From Novosphingobium sp. 18050 (GTDB lineage: Bacteria > Pseudomonadota > Alphaproteobacteria > Sphingomonadales > Sphingomonadaceae): DNA of 64,000 bases. How positions within the stretch are numbered: position 1 is the stretch's first letter; every line of letters starts with the position of its first letter. Below the pieces are notes generated by a model. It was not told the DNA's origin. It saw only the letters and a list, made by a program, of their open reading frames with translations, and ran no database searches. Made by a program: the position numbers and the translations under genes. Location: assembly GCF_902706195.1 (NCBI RefSeq), contig NZ_CACSJO010000004.1:186001-250000 (forward strand), read 5' to 3'. Of this stretch, positions 26,014 to 34,507 are shown piece by piece.

Positions 26014-27171
26014 ATGCGCATTCTGGTTGTGGGGCCGACCGGCAGGACCGGCTGCCATGTCATCGATGCCCTGCGCAGCCGCGACCCGGATGTCTCCATC
26101 CGCGGCCTGTGCCGCTATCCCGAAACGCGCACGCGCTCCATCGAGGTGATGCCCGGAAATCTCGACACGGGCGGCCAGCGCACACGCGCCATCGAGGTCA
26201 TGCCCGGAAACCTCGACACCGGCGGCCAGCGCACACGCGCCATCGAGGTCATGCCCGGAAACCTCGACACCGGCGGCCAGCGCACACGCGCCATCGAGGT
26301 CATGCCCGGAAACCTCGATACGGGCGGCCAGCGCACGCGCTCCATCGAGGTCATGCCCGGAAACCTCGACACCGGCGGCCAGCGCACACGCGCCATCGAG
26401 GTCATGCCCGGAAACCTCGACACCGGCGGCCAGCGCACACGCGCCCACCGGATCGAGTGCCTGACCGGCGATCTCGAAAACCCGGCCGACCGCACGCTCG
26501 CAGTCGAGGGTATGGACGTGGTGGTACACTACGCTCCCGCCTTCCACCCGCGCGAGACGGCGATGGGTACGGGCATGATCGACGCGGCCGTCGCGGCGGG
26601 GGTGAAGCGCTTCGTCTATGTCTCTGCATTGCATGTGCAGGCGGCCAGCGTGCCGGGCAATGCCGCCAAGCTGGCGGTAGAGGGATACCTTGCCGAATCC
26701 GCGCTGGAATGGACTGTACTGCGTCCGCAGAGCTTCATGCAGAACATCGACGTCGCCGCAGCACTCGCCGCGGGGAAGCTGGATCTGCCCTTCCCGCTCG
26801 GCACACGGCAGGGCCATGTCGACATTGCCGACCTTGCCGAAGTTCTTGCGAAAGTGACGTTCGAGGACGGCCACGCCCTTGCCGGCTACGATATCGCCAG
26901 CGACGAGGCGCTCGGCACCGCCGAGATCGCCGCGCTGATTGCAACCGTCAGCGGCCAGCCGGTGGCATCGGGCGAAATTCCGGTGGCGCAGTTGGTCGCC
27001 GGGCTGGAAGCGGCGGGCCCCGGCTATGCCTATGTCGCGGAAGCTGCCCTGCGGCTCAACGCCTGGCAGGCACGCAGCGGGGGGCGCGGCAACGCGAAGA
27101 CCCTGCGCTGGCTGCTGGGACGCGAGCCGGGGCGGTTCGAGGATTACGTCAGGCGCTGTCTGGGCGCCTGA
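26014..27171 (+). CDS. NmrA-like NAD(P)-binding protein with a sixfold 17-residue tandem repeat
   Basis: A 385-residue Rossmann-fold protein of the NmrA/atypical SDR group. Start ATG 26014 follows GGAGGGG. Residues 1-39 give strand 1 and the 'GPTGRTGCHVI' nucleotide-binding loop. Residues 40-141 are six copies of a 17-residue unit (TRAIEVMPGNLDTGGQR), then a diverged native copy 'HRIECLTGDLENPADR'. The rest continues the usual fold: 'GMDVVVHYAP', 'AAGVKRFVYVSALHVQ', 'EYLAES'-like 'EGYLAESALEWTVLRPQSFM' and a C-terminal domain. The repeat matches the strand 3 to loop segment 'GVEVVxGDLxDPxSL' of NmrA proteins, so it multiplies one structural element. Coenzyme binding is expected; the target is unknown. 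It is transcribed alone after modABC. Confidence 0.85.
   Translation: MRILVVGPTGRTGCHVIDALRSRDPDVSIRGLCRYPETRTRSIEVMPGNLDTGGQRTRAIEVMPGNLDTGGQRTRAIEVMPGNLDTGGQRTRAIEVMPGNLDTGGQRTRSIEVMPGNLDTGGQRTRAIEVMPGNLDTGGQRTRAHRIECLTGDLENPADRTLAVEGMDVVVHYAPAFHPRETAMGTGMIDAAVAAGVKRFVYVSALHVQAASVPGNAAKLAVEGYLAESALEWTVLRPQSFMQNIDVAAALAAGKLDLPFPLGTRQGHVDIADLAEVLAKVTFEDGHALAGYDIASDEALGTAEIAALIATVSGQPVASGEIPVAQLVAGLEAAGPGYAYVAEAALRLNAWQARSGGRGNAKTLRWLLGREPGRFEDYVRRCLGA
26131..26436 (+). repeat. Six direct 51-bp tandem repeats inside the NmrA-like gene
   Basis: Units at 26131, 26182, 26233, 26284, 26335 and 26386, each 51 bp (17 codons), end at 26436. Units 2, 3 and 6 are identical by eye; unit 1 has a GTG/AAT variant, unit 4 ends GATACG, unit 5 begins ACGCGCTCC like unit 1. 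The period is a multiple of three, so gains and losses keep the frame. Copy number could vary by slippage or recombination. Confidence 0.97.
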
Positions 27172-27181
27172 CGTCAATAGG

Positions 27182-28339
27182 TCAGACTGCGCCGATCAGT
27201 TCACGACCGATAAGCATCCGCCTGATCTCGTTGGTCCCCGCACCGATATCCAGCAGCTTGGCGTCGCGCAGGTAGCGCTCCACCGGCCAGTCCTTGGTGT
27301 AGCCCGCGCCGCCCAGCGCCTGCACCGCCTCGCCCGAAACGCGAAAGGCGTTCTCACTGGCCAGCAGGATTGCGCCCGCCGCATCGAAGCGGGTGGTCTG
27401 CCCGGCATCGCAGGCGCGCGCCACGGCATAGACATAGGCCCGCGCCGATTGCAGCGCGACGTACATGTCCGCGACTTTGGCCTGCATCAGCTGGAAGGCC
27501 CCGATCGGCTTGCCGAACTGCTTGCGCTCACGAAGGTAGGGGATGACCGTGTCGAGGCAAGCCTGCATGATTCCAAGCTGGAGGCCGGCAAGCACCACGC
27601 GCTCATAATCCAGCCCGCTCATCAGCACGCCGACGCCGCCGTGCAGCGGGCCCATAACGTTCTCTTCGGGCACGAAGCAGTCGTCGAACACCAGTTCGCA
27701 CGTGGGCGAGCCGCGCATGCCCATTTTGTCGATCTTCTGGCCGATCGAGAAACCGGCCATGCCCTTCTCGATCAGGAACGCGGTGATGCCTTTGGAGCCT
27801 TCACCCGTCTTGGCATAGACCACCAGCGTATCAGCGCAGGTGCCGTTGGTGATCCAGAACTTGGTGCCGTTCAGACGGAAACCGCCCGAAATGCCCTCGG
27901 CCTTCAGCTTCATGCCGACGACATCCGATCCAGCGCCCACTTCCGACATGGCAAGGCTGCCAACATGCTCGCCCGAGATCAGGCCCGGCAGGTACTTGGC
28001 CTTCTGCGCCTCGGTGCCCCAGCGACGGATCTGGTTGACGCACAGGTTGGAGTGCGCGCCGTAGGACAGGCCGACCGAAGCCGAGGCCCGGCTCACTTCC
28101 TCCACCGCGATGACGTGTTCGAGATAGCCCAGACCAATGCCACCCCACTCTTCCTCGACGGTCATGCCGTGAAGGCCCAATGCGCCCATTTCGGGCCATA
28201 GGTCGCGCGGAAACCAGTCCTCCGCGTCTACCTTCGCGGCCAGCGGCGCGATCCGCTCATCGGCGAAGCGGGCGACGGTATCGCGGATCATCAGGGCGCT
28301 TTCGCCCAGCGCAAAATCGAAATCGGGGGTGGCGCGCAT
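27182..28339 (-). CDS. Acyl-CoA dehydrogenase, probably isovaleryl-CoA dehydrogenase
   Basis: A 385-residue FAD-dependent acyl-CoA dehydrogenase. '[14 protein letters not shown]' and 'WITNGTCAD' are the flavin and substrate signatures; '[20 protein letters not shown]' and '[10 protein letters not shown]' are C-terminal signatures. The catalytic Glu appears in '[12 protein letters not shown]', the position used by isovaleryl-CoA dehydrogenase (helix G) rather than the C-terminal site of other family members, which favours leucine catabolism. No other leucine-degradation genes are next to it. Start ATG 28339 gives the expected N-terminus; the in-frame extension to 28453 is unrelated. It converges with the NmrA-like gene with a 10-bp gap. 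Confidence 0.88.
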   Translation of the reverse strand: MRATPDFDFALGESALMIRDTVARFADERIAPLAAKVDAEDWFPRDLWPEMGALGLHGMTVEEEWGGIGLGYLEHVIAVEEVSRASASVGLSYGAHSNLCVNQIRRWGTEAQKAKYLPGLISGEHVGSLAMSEVGAGSDVVGMKLKAEGISGGFRLNGTKFWITNGTCADTLVVYAKTGEGSKGITAFLIEKGMAGFSIGQKIDKMGMRGSPTCELVFDDCFVPEENVMGPLHGGVGVLMSGLDYERVVLAGLQLGIMQACLDTVIPYLRERKQFGKPIGAFQLMQAKVADMYVALQSARAYVYAVARACDAGQTTRFDAAGAILLASENAFRVSGEAVQALGGAGYTKDWPVERYLRDAKLLDIGAGTNEIRRMLIGRELIGAV

Positions 28340-28439
28340 GTCTTTTGACCCTTTCGCTGAGTGCCTCTCTCGAAACGCCTTTAGCGCAAGATCGATGCTC
28401 CGCGAAGATGGATTATTTCTTGGCTTAAAACGTTTATTG

Positions 28440-29960
28440 CTATTCGGTCTCACCGATCCGCAGCGAAGCCAAGGCGGCTACCAGCAGTGTGCCTGCGGCG
28501 AACGCCATCGTCCAGATCGGCTCACCGGGGAAGAAAGCCTTCATGATCGAGCCCATCACCGTCGCTACCAGAAGCTGCGGCAGCACGACGAAGACGTTGA
28601 ACAACCCCATGTAGATGCCCAGCTTCGCCTGCGGCAGGCTGCTGGCGAGGATCGCGTAAGGCATGGCCAGGATCGAGGCCCAGGCGATGCCGATGCCGAT
28701 CTCGCACGCCAGCAGCGCCTTGGGATCGCGCAGCAGCAGGAACCCGGCGAACCCGACCGCGCCCGCGACAAGGCACAGCGCATGGGTCTTCGCCTTGCCC
28801 AGCCGCGCGGAGAGCAGCGGCAGCAGCGCCAGAGCCGCAATGGCCGCAACGCCGTTGTAGACCGAGAACAGCACGCCCACCCAGTTGCCCGCCTCCTGAT
28901 AGGCAGCACTCGCCGGATCGGCCGAGCCGAAGTGGTACTGCGCGACCACCGGCGTCGTGTTGATCCACATGATGAACAGCGCCGACCAGCTGAAAAACTG
29001 CACGAAGGCCAGCCGCTTCATCAGCGGGGGCATCCCCGCGAAATCGCCGACGATCCCGGCCAGCATCGAGGCGCTGCGCCCGGCCCGCGCAAGGCGTATC
29101 GCCAGCATCGTCGCCGCGCCGTAACCGGCCAAGAGGCCCGCCAGCAGGTAAACTTCCTTTTCGAGCGCCCAAGTCCACACCAGCAGCGCCGCGATGCCGC
29201 CCGCCGCAATCCAGGCAAGTCCGCCCGTCATGCTACGTGCGGCGAGGGCCGAGGCGGATGCCCCATCATCATGCTCGGCCTTACCGTCGAACGCGGCCTG
29301 TTCCTCGGGCGAATATTCGCGGGTGCTCAGCACTGTCCACAGGACGGCGGCCAGCAGCGCGATGCCGCCGGCCCAGAAACTGTAGCGCACGGTATCGGGA
29401 ATGCCGCCCAAGGCCGCGCTGTTGGAGACGCCAAGATGCTCCAGCACATAGGGAAACAGCGATCCGACCACCGCGCCCGCGCCGATGAAGGCGGTCTGCA
29501 CCGCGTAACCGGCAGTGTGCTGGTCACGGCGCAGCATGTCGCCCACGAAGGCGCGGAACGGCTCCATCGAGATATTGAGGCTGGCGTCCAGCATCCACAG
29601 CAGCATCGCCGCCATCAGCAGGCCGGAACCCGAGCCCCCGCTTTCCGGCATGAGCAGAAGCGCCGCTGCCGCCAGTACTGCTCCGCCAAGGAAGTAGGGC
29701 CTGCGCCGTCCCAGCCGCCCCAGCCACGTCCGGTCCGACATGTGGCCGACGATGGGCTGCACCAGCAGGCCGGTCAGCGGGGCGGCCACCCACAGCGCAG
29801 GCAGGTCGTCGATCCCCGAACCGAGCGACTGGAAGACGCGGCTCATGTTGGCGTTCTGCAGCGCAAAGCCGATCTGGATACCGAAGAAACCGAAGCTGAT
29901 GTTCCACAGGCCGGCCCATCCCTGGCGCGGCTTTTCCTGAATTGCGGCGTGGTCTTGCAT
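28440..29960 (-). CDS. MFS sugar transporter, MalY-like (maltose/malto-oligosaccharide uptake)
   Basis: A 506-residue, 12-helix MFS protein with '[21 protein letters not shown]' and '[21 protein letters not shown]', the signature of the MalY/SLC45-like sugar transporter group. In Caulobacter crescentus a protein of this type (MalY) carries maltose across the inner membrane. Here it lies next to a LacI regulator and a TonB-dependent receptor with amylases, which supports the same role. Start ATG 29960 follows AAGGGA. The gene is downstream of the LacI gene in the same direction; its 220-bp upstream gap holds candidate operators. Confidence 0.88.
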   Translation of the reverse strand: MQDHAAIQEKPRQGWAGLWNISFGFFGIQIGFALQNANMSRVFQSLGSGIDDLPALWVAAPLTGLLVQPIVGHMSDRTWLGRLGRRRPYFLGGAVLAAAALLLMPESGGSGSGLLMAAMLLWMLDASLNISMEPFRAFVGDMLRRDQHTAGYAVQTAFIGAGAVVGSLFPYVLEHLGVSNSAALGGIPDTVRYSFWAGGIALLAAVLWTVLSTREYSPEEQAAFDGKAEHDDGASASALAARSMTGGLAWIAAGGIAALLVWTWALEKEVYLLAGLLAGYGAATMLAIRLARAGRSASMLAGIVGDFAGMPPLMKRLAFVQFFSWSALFIMWINTTPVVAQYHFGSADPASAAYQEAGNWVGVLFSVYNGVAAIAALALLPLLSARLGKAKTHALCLVAGAVGFAGFLLLRDPKALLACEIGIGIAWASILAMPYAILASSLPQAKLGIYMGLFNVFVVLPQLLVATVMGSIMKAFFPGEPIWTMAFAAGTLLVAALASLRIGETE

Positions 29961-30042
29961 CGCGTCCCTTCCCGTTCCTCGCAGACTTTCGCCGCGTCAG
30001 AGGCAGTCGCTGCGACTGGCATGTCCGCCGCAGGGCGACAAC

Positions 30043-30065
30043 ATGCATACGAATGCTTTGCATGC
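30043..30065. promoter_or_regulatory. Putative LacI-type operator upstream of the MFS transporter
   Basis: ATGCATACGAATGCTTTGCATGC contains two GCAT/ATGC dyads, 83-105 bases upstream of the transporter ATG. The 7-mer GCATACG also occurs, in the opposite orientation, in the promoter of the receptor gene (31372-31385: CGTATGC). A shared LacI-family site is plausible but not proven. Confidence 0.4.
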
Positions 30066-30087
30066 GCGCCTAACCGTTGCGGGCGGC

Positions 30088-30113
30088 CTTCGACAAGCTC
30101 AGGCTGAGCGAAG
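30088..30113. repeat. REP-like hairpin in the transporter/regulator gap
   Basis: CTTCGACAAGCTCAGGCTGAGCGAAG: inner palindrome GCTCAG-G-CTGAGC flanked by CTTCG/CGAAG. This kind of element (CTTCGACAAGCTCAGG-like) is, from my recollection, frequent between genes in sphingomonads and other alphaproteobacteria. Only one copy is in this window. Confidence 0.5.
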
Positions 30114-30180
30114 TTGGAGCCAAGTGTGGGAAATAGGTCCGGTTTGGCGCACCCGCCAACCTTTCCGGTTCCGCCCGGCC

Positions 30181-31227
30181 TCAGTCAGCCGAAGGCCCCG
30201 CCGTGCTGCGCCTCACCACCAGCTTGGCGGCCAGCGTACCCGTCGGCGCATCGCCATCCTCGATCTGCGCGGCGAGTGTTTCGACGAGGACTTCACCCGC
30301 CCGCTTGAGGTCCTGCATGATCGTGGTCAGCGGCGGGTTGGTCATGCTCGCGGCGGGCAGATCGTCGAAGCCCATCACCGCCACGTCGCCGGGGATAGAC
30401 AGTCCCGCCTCGGCCAAGGCGCGCATGGCGCCCACGGCGATCGTGTCGCTGGCCGCAAAGACCGCGTCGAACCTTACGCCGTCGCCGATGAGCGCAGCCA
30501 TCGCGGCACGGCCCATCCCCTCAAGGTTCACGGCATTGCGCTGCAAGCGCGGGTCGGGCGCGATTCCGGCAGCCTCAAGCGCCTCGCACAGGCCCCGGTA
30601 GCGGTCGGCGAACTCGGGATAATGGTCATCCGCCTGGCCCAGGAACGCTATGCGGCGGCGGCCAAGACCGAGCAGGTGTTCACCGGCCATGCGGCCTGCT
30701 CCCACATTGTCAGACCCCACCGTGGCGCCGATGTTCGCCTCATCCACGCTGCCCCAGCGCACGAAATGGGTGCCCTGACCCACCAGCTGGCGAAGACGGC
30801 TTTCGTAGATCTTGTAGTCCCCGTAACCGAGCAGGATCAGGCCATCGGCGCGGTGGCTGTCCTGGTAGCGGACATGCCAGTCATCCTCCAGCTTCTGGAA
30901 CGAGATCAGAAGGTCCAGCCCCCGCGTCGCACAACTACGCGTAATCGCACCAAGCATGGCGAGGAAGAACGGGTTGATCTTGGAATCGTCGGGAGACTGC
31001 TCCTCGAAGAACAGCAGCGCAATCGTGTTCGATCGCTGCGAGCGCAGCGACGAGGCGTTCTTGTCGACCGAATAGTTCAGCTCGCGCGCGATCGCCTCGA
31101 TCCGGGCGCGGGTTTCGGCGCTGACCGACTTGGCCCCGCGCAGCGCCCTGCTCACCGTCGGCTGGGAGACTCCGGCGCGGTAGGCAATGTCGAAACTTGT
31201 CGGTCGGTTGCTAGGCTTGCGTCCCAT
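30181..31227 (-). CDS. LacI family transcriptional regulator of the maltose locus (MalI-like)
   Basis: A 348-residue regulator. The N-terminal helix-turn-helix ('TSFDIAYRAGVSQPTVSRAL') and hinge ('KSVSAETRARIEAIARELNY') are followed by a periplasmic-binding-like effector domain ('VAVMGFDDLPAA'). Start ATG 31227 ('MGRKPSNRP') fits LacI proteins; an in-frame extension to 31341 has no similarity. It is divergent from the TonB-dependent receptor and upstream of the MFS transporter, as in Caulobacter MalI, so it probably represses both until maltose or a related sugar is present. Confidence 0.94.
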   Translation of the reverse strand: MGRKPSNRPTSFDIAYRAGVSQPTVSRALRGAKSVSAETRARIEAIARELNYSVDKNASSLRSQRSNTIALLFFEEQSPDDSKINPFFLAMLGAITRSCATRGLDLLISFQKLEDDWHVRYQDSHRADGLILLGYGDYKIYESRLRQLVGQGTHFVRWGSVDEANIGATVGSDNVGAGRMAGEHLLGLGRRRIAFLGQADDHYPEFADRYRGLCEALEAAGIAPDPRLQRNAVNLEGMGRAAMAALIGDGVRFDAVFAASDTIAVGAMRALAEAGLSIPGDVAVMGFDDLPAASMTNPPLTTIMQDLKRAGEVLVETLAAQIEDGDAPTGTLAAKLVVRRSTAGPSAD

Positions 31228-31332
31228 CTTGCCATCTCTTTGCCATCGGCCATCAGCGATGCTGCACTGCAACAGAGCAAGATCGCTTCCCCTCCAGGAT
31301 GCCGGTAATCGGACACTTACGGGCAAATCCGG

Positions 31333-31352
31333 GCGTTGCATAGAAGCAACGC
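31333..31352. promoter_or_regulatory. Putative operator between LacI gene and receptor gene
   Basis: Perfect inverted repeat GCGTTGC-N6-GCAACGC, about 106 bases from the regulator start and 173 from the receptor start. A further GCGTTGC half-site lies at 31394-31400. The spot in the 297-bp divergent promoter region fits a LacI-family operator or a receptor leader hairpin. Confidence 0.45.
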
Positions 31353-31524
31353 ACGTAGCTATGCGGCACCTGCGTATACGTATGCCCTATTATGCGTTGC
31401 TCAGTCCCATCTTAAGCAAAGGGGGCAGATGGAGTCGCGGCAGCAATGTGCGGGCTTCGTTAAAGGGCGATACCGGTCGCCAATGTACGAAATTTTCCGG
31501 TGGGGACAGGAGAGGGACACCACA

Positions 31525-34323
31525 ATGCAGATTCGTAAGCCAATGTTTGCCGCCGGGACTTCGTCCTGCATGGCCATCGCAGCCGTGCTCGTCAGCGCCG
31601 CGCTGCCCTCCGCCGCGCAGGCACAGGACGCCGAAGCACCCGTCGCCGACGAAACCGCAGGCGACCAGAGCGCCATCGTCGTCACCGGCTTCCGTGCCAG
31701 CCTGCAGAACGCGATCAACAAGAAGCGCACCGCCGAGCAGATCGTGGAATCGGTCTCGGCCGAGGACATCGGCAAGCTACCCGATGCCTCGATCGCGGAA
31801 TCGATCGCGCGCCTGCCGGGTCTGACCTCGCAGCGCGTCAATGGCCGCTCCAACTCGATCGCCATCCGCGGCTTCTCGCCGGACTTCTCGACCACGCTGC
31901 TGAACGGCCGCGAGCAGACGTCTACCGGTGACAACCGCGCAGTCGAATACGACCAGTATCCGTCCGAAGTCGTGAGCGCCGTCAACGTCTACAAGACGCC
32001 GATGGCCAGCCTCGTCGGCCAGGGCCTATCGGGCACCGTCGACATGCGCACGATCCGTCCGCTCGACGCCGGCAAGCGCATCATCACGGTGGGCGCGCGC
32101 GGTTCCTATGCCGATCTGGGCAAGCTCAACGCCGGTTCAACCGACAAGGGCTACCGCGTCAACGCGATGTACGTCGACCAGTTTGCCAACGACACCCTCG
32201 GCATCGCACTGGGCGCCAGCTACACCAACGAGCCGTACCAGATTAAGGAATACAGCTCCTGGGGCTATTCCGAGCTTCCTAATGGCGACCACGTGATCGG
32301 CGGCGCCAAGGCGCTGGTCACCTCGACCAAGCTCAAGCGCCTGGGCTTCAACGGTACGCTGGAATGGCGCCCCACGCCCAACCTGACGACCACGCTCGAC
32401 GGGTTCTATTCCAACTTCAAGGACAACCAGATCAAGCGCGGCGTCGAGCTGCCGCTGGCGATGGATCCCGATACCGCCGTGCTCACGCCGGGTTACACGG
32501 TCGAGGACGGCCTTGTCACCGCAGGCGAATTCTCGGGCGTCAAGGGCGTGGTCCGCAACGACCTGTTCCAGCGTCATGCCAAGCTCTACTCGTTCGGCTG
32601 GAACACCAAGTGGGAAGGCGACGACGGCTGGAAGGCCTTCTTCGACGTCAGCTATTCCAAGACCGACCGCAACGAACTGACCATCGAGACCAATGCCGGA
32701 ACCGGCCGCAACACGATCGGCGCCTATGACACCGTCGGCTTCACCACCGGCACCAAGGGCAGCGTGTTCTCGCCCGGTCTGAACTACGGCGACTTCGACA
32801 CGATCCTGCTGACCAGCCCGCAAGGTTGGGGCGGTACACAGATCGCGCCCGATGGCACCGCGATCCGCAACGGCCAGGACGGCTACTACAACGACCGCCG
32901 CATCAAGGACGAACTCTGGCAGTTCCGTACCGAGGTCGAGCATGAGTTCGAGAGCGGCCCGCTGCACTCGTTCCAGGTCGGCATGAACTACACCAACCGC
33001 TCCAAGACGCTGGTGCCCGAGGAATACTTCCTTGGCCTTGCCGCCAACACCGACGGCCTGACCAGCGTCGCGGTGCCCGAGGAATACCGCCGGGGCACGA
33101 CCGATCTGGGCTATGCCGGCCTTGGCGAGGTCATCAGCTACGACCCGGCAGCGCTGGTGCGCGACGGCATCTACAACCGCGTCGCCAACCCTTACGGCGA
33201 CGTGGTGGTCAAGAGCTACGCGATACGTGAGCGGCTGATGACGGCCTACCTTCAGGGCAACCTCGACACGGATGTCGGCTCGGCGCACCTTACCGGCAAC
33301 TTCGGCGTGCAGGCGCAGTGGACCGACCAGAACTCGCGCGGGGCCACCGCGGTACTGCTGGGCACCAACCCCAACGGATCGCCGAACGTCGGCGCCATGG
33401 CCCGCAACGAGAGCACCGACTATCTCGACGTCTTGCCCAGCCTCAACCTTTCGCTGCGCTTCCCCAGCGAGTTCGTCATCCGCTTCGCCGCCGCGCGCGA
33501 AATCATCCGCCCGCGCCTCGACGACATGCGCGCGTCGGAGAGCTTCAGCTATCTGCTGACCCAGGACGCAAACGGCGCCCCGGTGGCACAGGTCAGCGGC
33601 ACCTCGGGTAACCCGGACCTGCGTCCGTGGCGCGCCAACGCGCTCGACCTGACGTTCGAGAAGTACTTCGCCAGCAAGGGCTACATCGCCGCGCAGTTCT
33701 TCTGGAAGGAGCTGAAAAACTACGTCTACAATCAGGACGTCATGGTCCCGACCAGCAGCCTCTCGCTGGCCCCCGCGGACGACGATGTACCCTTCGCCGA
33801 GACCGCGCTGATCAACGTGCCGATCAACGGCAAGGGCGGCAAGCTCCACGGCGTCGAGATCGCCACCACCCTGCCGTTCGACGCCTTCGTATCGGCGCTG
33901 GAAGGCTTCGGCGTGACCGGTTCGGTCGCCTATACCAAGAGCAAGATCCAGCCCTCGCCGGGCGAGGCGGCCAGCGCCCTTCCGGGCTATTCCAAGTGGG
34001 TCGCCAACGGCACCGCCTACTTCGAGAAGGCTGGCTTCAACGCGCGTGGTTCGGTGCGCTACCGCTCCACCTTCCTTGGTGAAGTCTCTGGCTTCGCCGC
34101 CAACCGCGTGCGCCGCCGCGCCGCTTCGGAAACGATCGTCGATGCGCAGATCGGCTACGATTTCCAGCCCGGCAGCGCGCTCGAAGGCCTCTCGCTCTAT
34201 ATCCAGGGCCAGAACCTGACCGACGCGCCGTTCATCACCACCAACCCCGGCGATACCCGCGAGGTCATCGACTATCAGACCTATGGCCGCCGTTTCCTGG
34301 CCGGGTTCACCTATAAGTTCTGA
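31525..34323 (+). CDS. TonB-dependent receptor for maltodextrins (MalA-like)
   Basis: A 932-residue outer-membrane receptor. Signal peptide 'AIAAVLVSAALPSAAQAQ', TonB-box-like 'SAIVVTGFRASLQ', plug with 'IGKLPDASIAESIARLPGLTSQRV' and 'IRGFSPDFSTTLLNGREQ', then a large barrel ending in 'RRFLAGFTYKF' (C-terminal Phe). It should move malto-oligosaccharides across the outer membrane using TonB/ExbBD. The start ATG 31525 follows AGGAGAGGGA; the in-frame upstream extension is not a signal peptide. It faces the LacI gene and leads into amylase genes, so uptake and breakdown are co-located. Confidence 0.94.
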   Translation: MQIRKPMFAAGTSSCMAIAAVLVSAALPSAAQAQDAEAPVADETAGDQSAIVVTGFRASLQNAINKKRTAEQIVESVSAEDIGKLPDASIAESIARLPGLTSQRVNGRSNSIAIRGFSPDFSTTLLNGREQTSTGDNRAVEYDQYPSEVVSAVNVYKTPMASLVGQGLSGTVDMRTIRPLDAGKRIITVGARGSYADLGKLNAGSTDKGYRVNAMYVDQFANDTLGIALGASYTNEPYQIKEYSSWGYSELPNGDHVIGGAKALVTSTKLKRLGFNGTLEWRPTPNLTTTLDGFYSNFKDNQIKRGVELPLAMDPDTAVLTPGYTVEDGLVTAGEFSGVKGVVRNDLFQRHAKLYSFGWNTKWEGDDGWKAFFDVSYSKTDRNELTIETNAGTGRNTIGAYDTVGFTTGTKGSVFSPGLNYGDFDTILLTSPQGWGGTQIAPDGTAIRNGQDGYYNDRRIKDELWQFRTEVEHEFESGPLHSFQVGMNYTNRSKTLVPEEYFLGLAANTDGLTSVAVPEEYRRGTTDLGYAGLGEVISYDPAALVRDGIYNRVANPYGDVVVKSYAIRERLMTAYLQGNLDTDVGSAHLTGNFGVQAQWTDQNSRGATAVLLGTNPNGSPNVGAMARNESTDYLDVLPSLNLSLRFPSEFVIRFAAAREIIRPRLDDMRASESFSYLLTQDANGAPVAQVSGTSGNPDLRPWRANALDLTFEKYFASKGYIAAQFFWKELKNYVYNQDVMVPTSSLSLAPADDDVPFAETALINVPINGKGGKLHGVEIATTLPFDAFVSALEGFGVTGSVAYTKSKIQPSPGEAASALPGYSKWVANGTAYFEKAGFNARGSVRYRSTFLGEVSGFAANRVRRRAASETIVDAQIGYDFQPGSALEGLSLYIQGQNLTDAPFITTNPGDTREVIDYQTYGRRFLAGFTYKF

Positions 34324-34337
34324 GCCCATCCGGGCTC
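34322..34337 (+). terminator. Short hairpin after the receptor gene
   Basis: GAGCCC-ATCC-GGGCTC directly after the receptor stop, without a T-run. It may trim or partly terminate the receptor transcript ahead of the amylase genes. Confidence 0.45.
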
Positions 34338-34399
34338 GGGCAAGTTCTAATCCCCCCGGCGCGACAGGTGAATCTCCTCCTCACCTGCCGCGTCACATG

Positions 34400-34438
34400 G
34401 GCGGAACCGGGAAGTAACCCTCCCTCCCCGGTTCCGCC
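34400..34438 (+). terminator. 12-bp GC-rich stem between receptor and amylase genes
   Basis: GGCGGAACCGGG (34400-34411) pairs perfectly with CCCGGTTCCGCC (34427-34438). It is preceded by CAGGTGA/TCACCTG (34365-34371 and 34381-34387). No T-run follows, so it may attenuate or stabilise transcript ends rather than fully terminate. Confidence 0.5.
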
Positions 34439-34507
34439 TATCTCCCGAATGCTGCAAATTCAGCGGGAAGATGCGGGCGTAAAGCCAGCCAACTCGGAGA
34501 TCGACCG

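Noticed and set aside
26131..26436. CRISPR array
   Set aside because: The repeats are contiguous without spacers, in frame and protein-coding.
25954..27177. 407-codon minus-strand frame through the tandem repeats
   Set aside because: It exists because the 51-bp units have no stop in this frame. The plus-strand frame has the Rossmann motifs and ribosome site.
32137..34329. 730-codon open frame antisense to the TonB-dependent receptor
   Set aside because: The receptor has a full signal, plug and barrel; the antisense frame is Ala/Gly/Val-rich with no motif.
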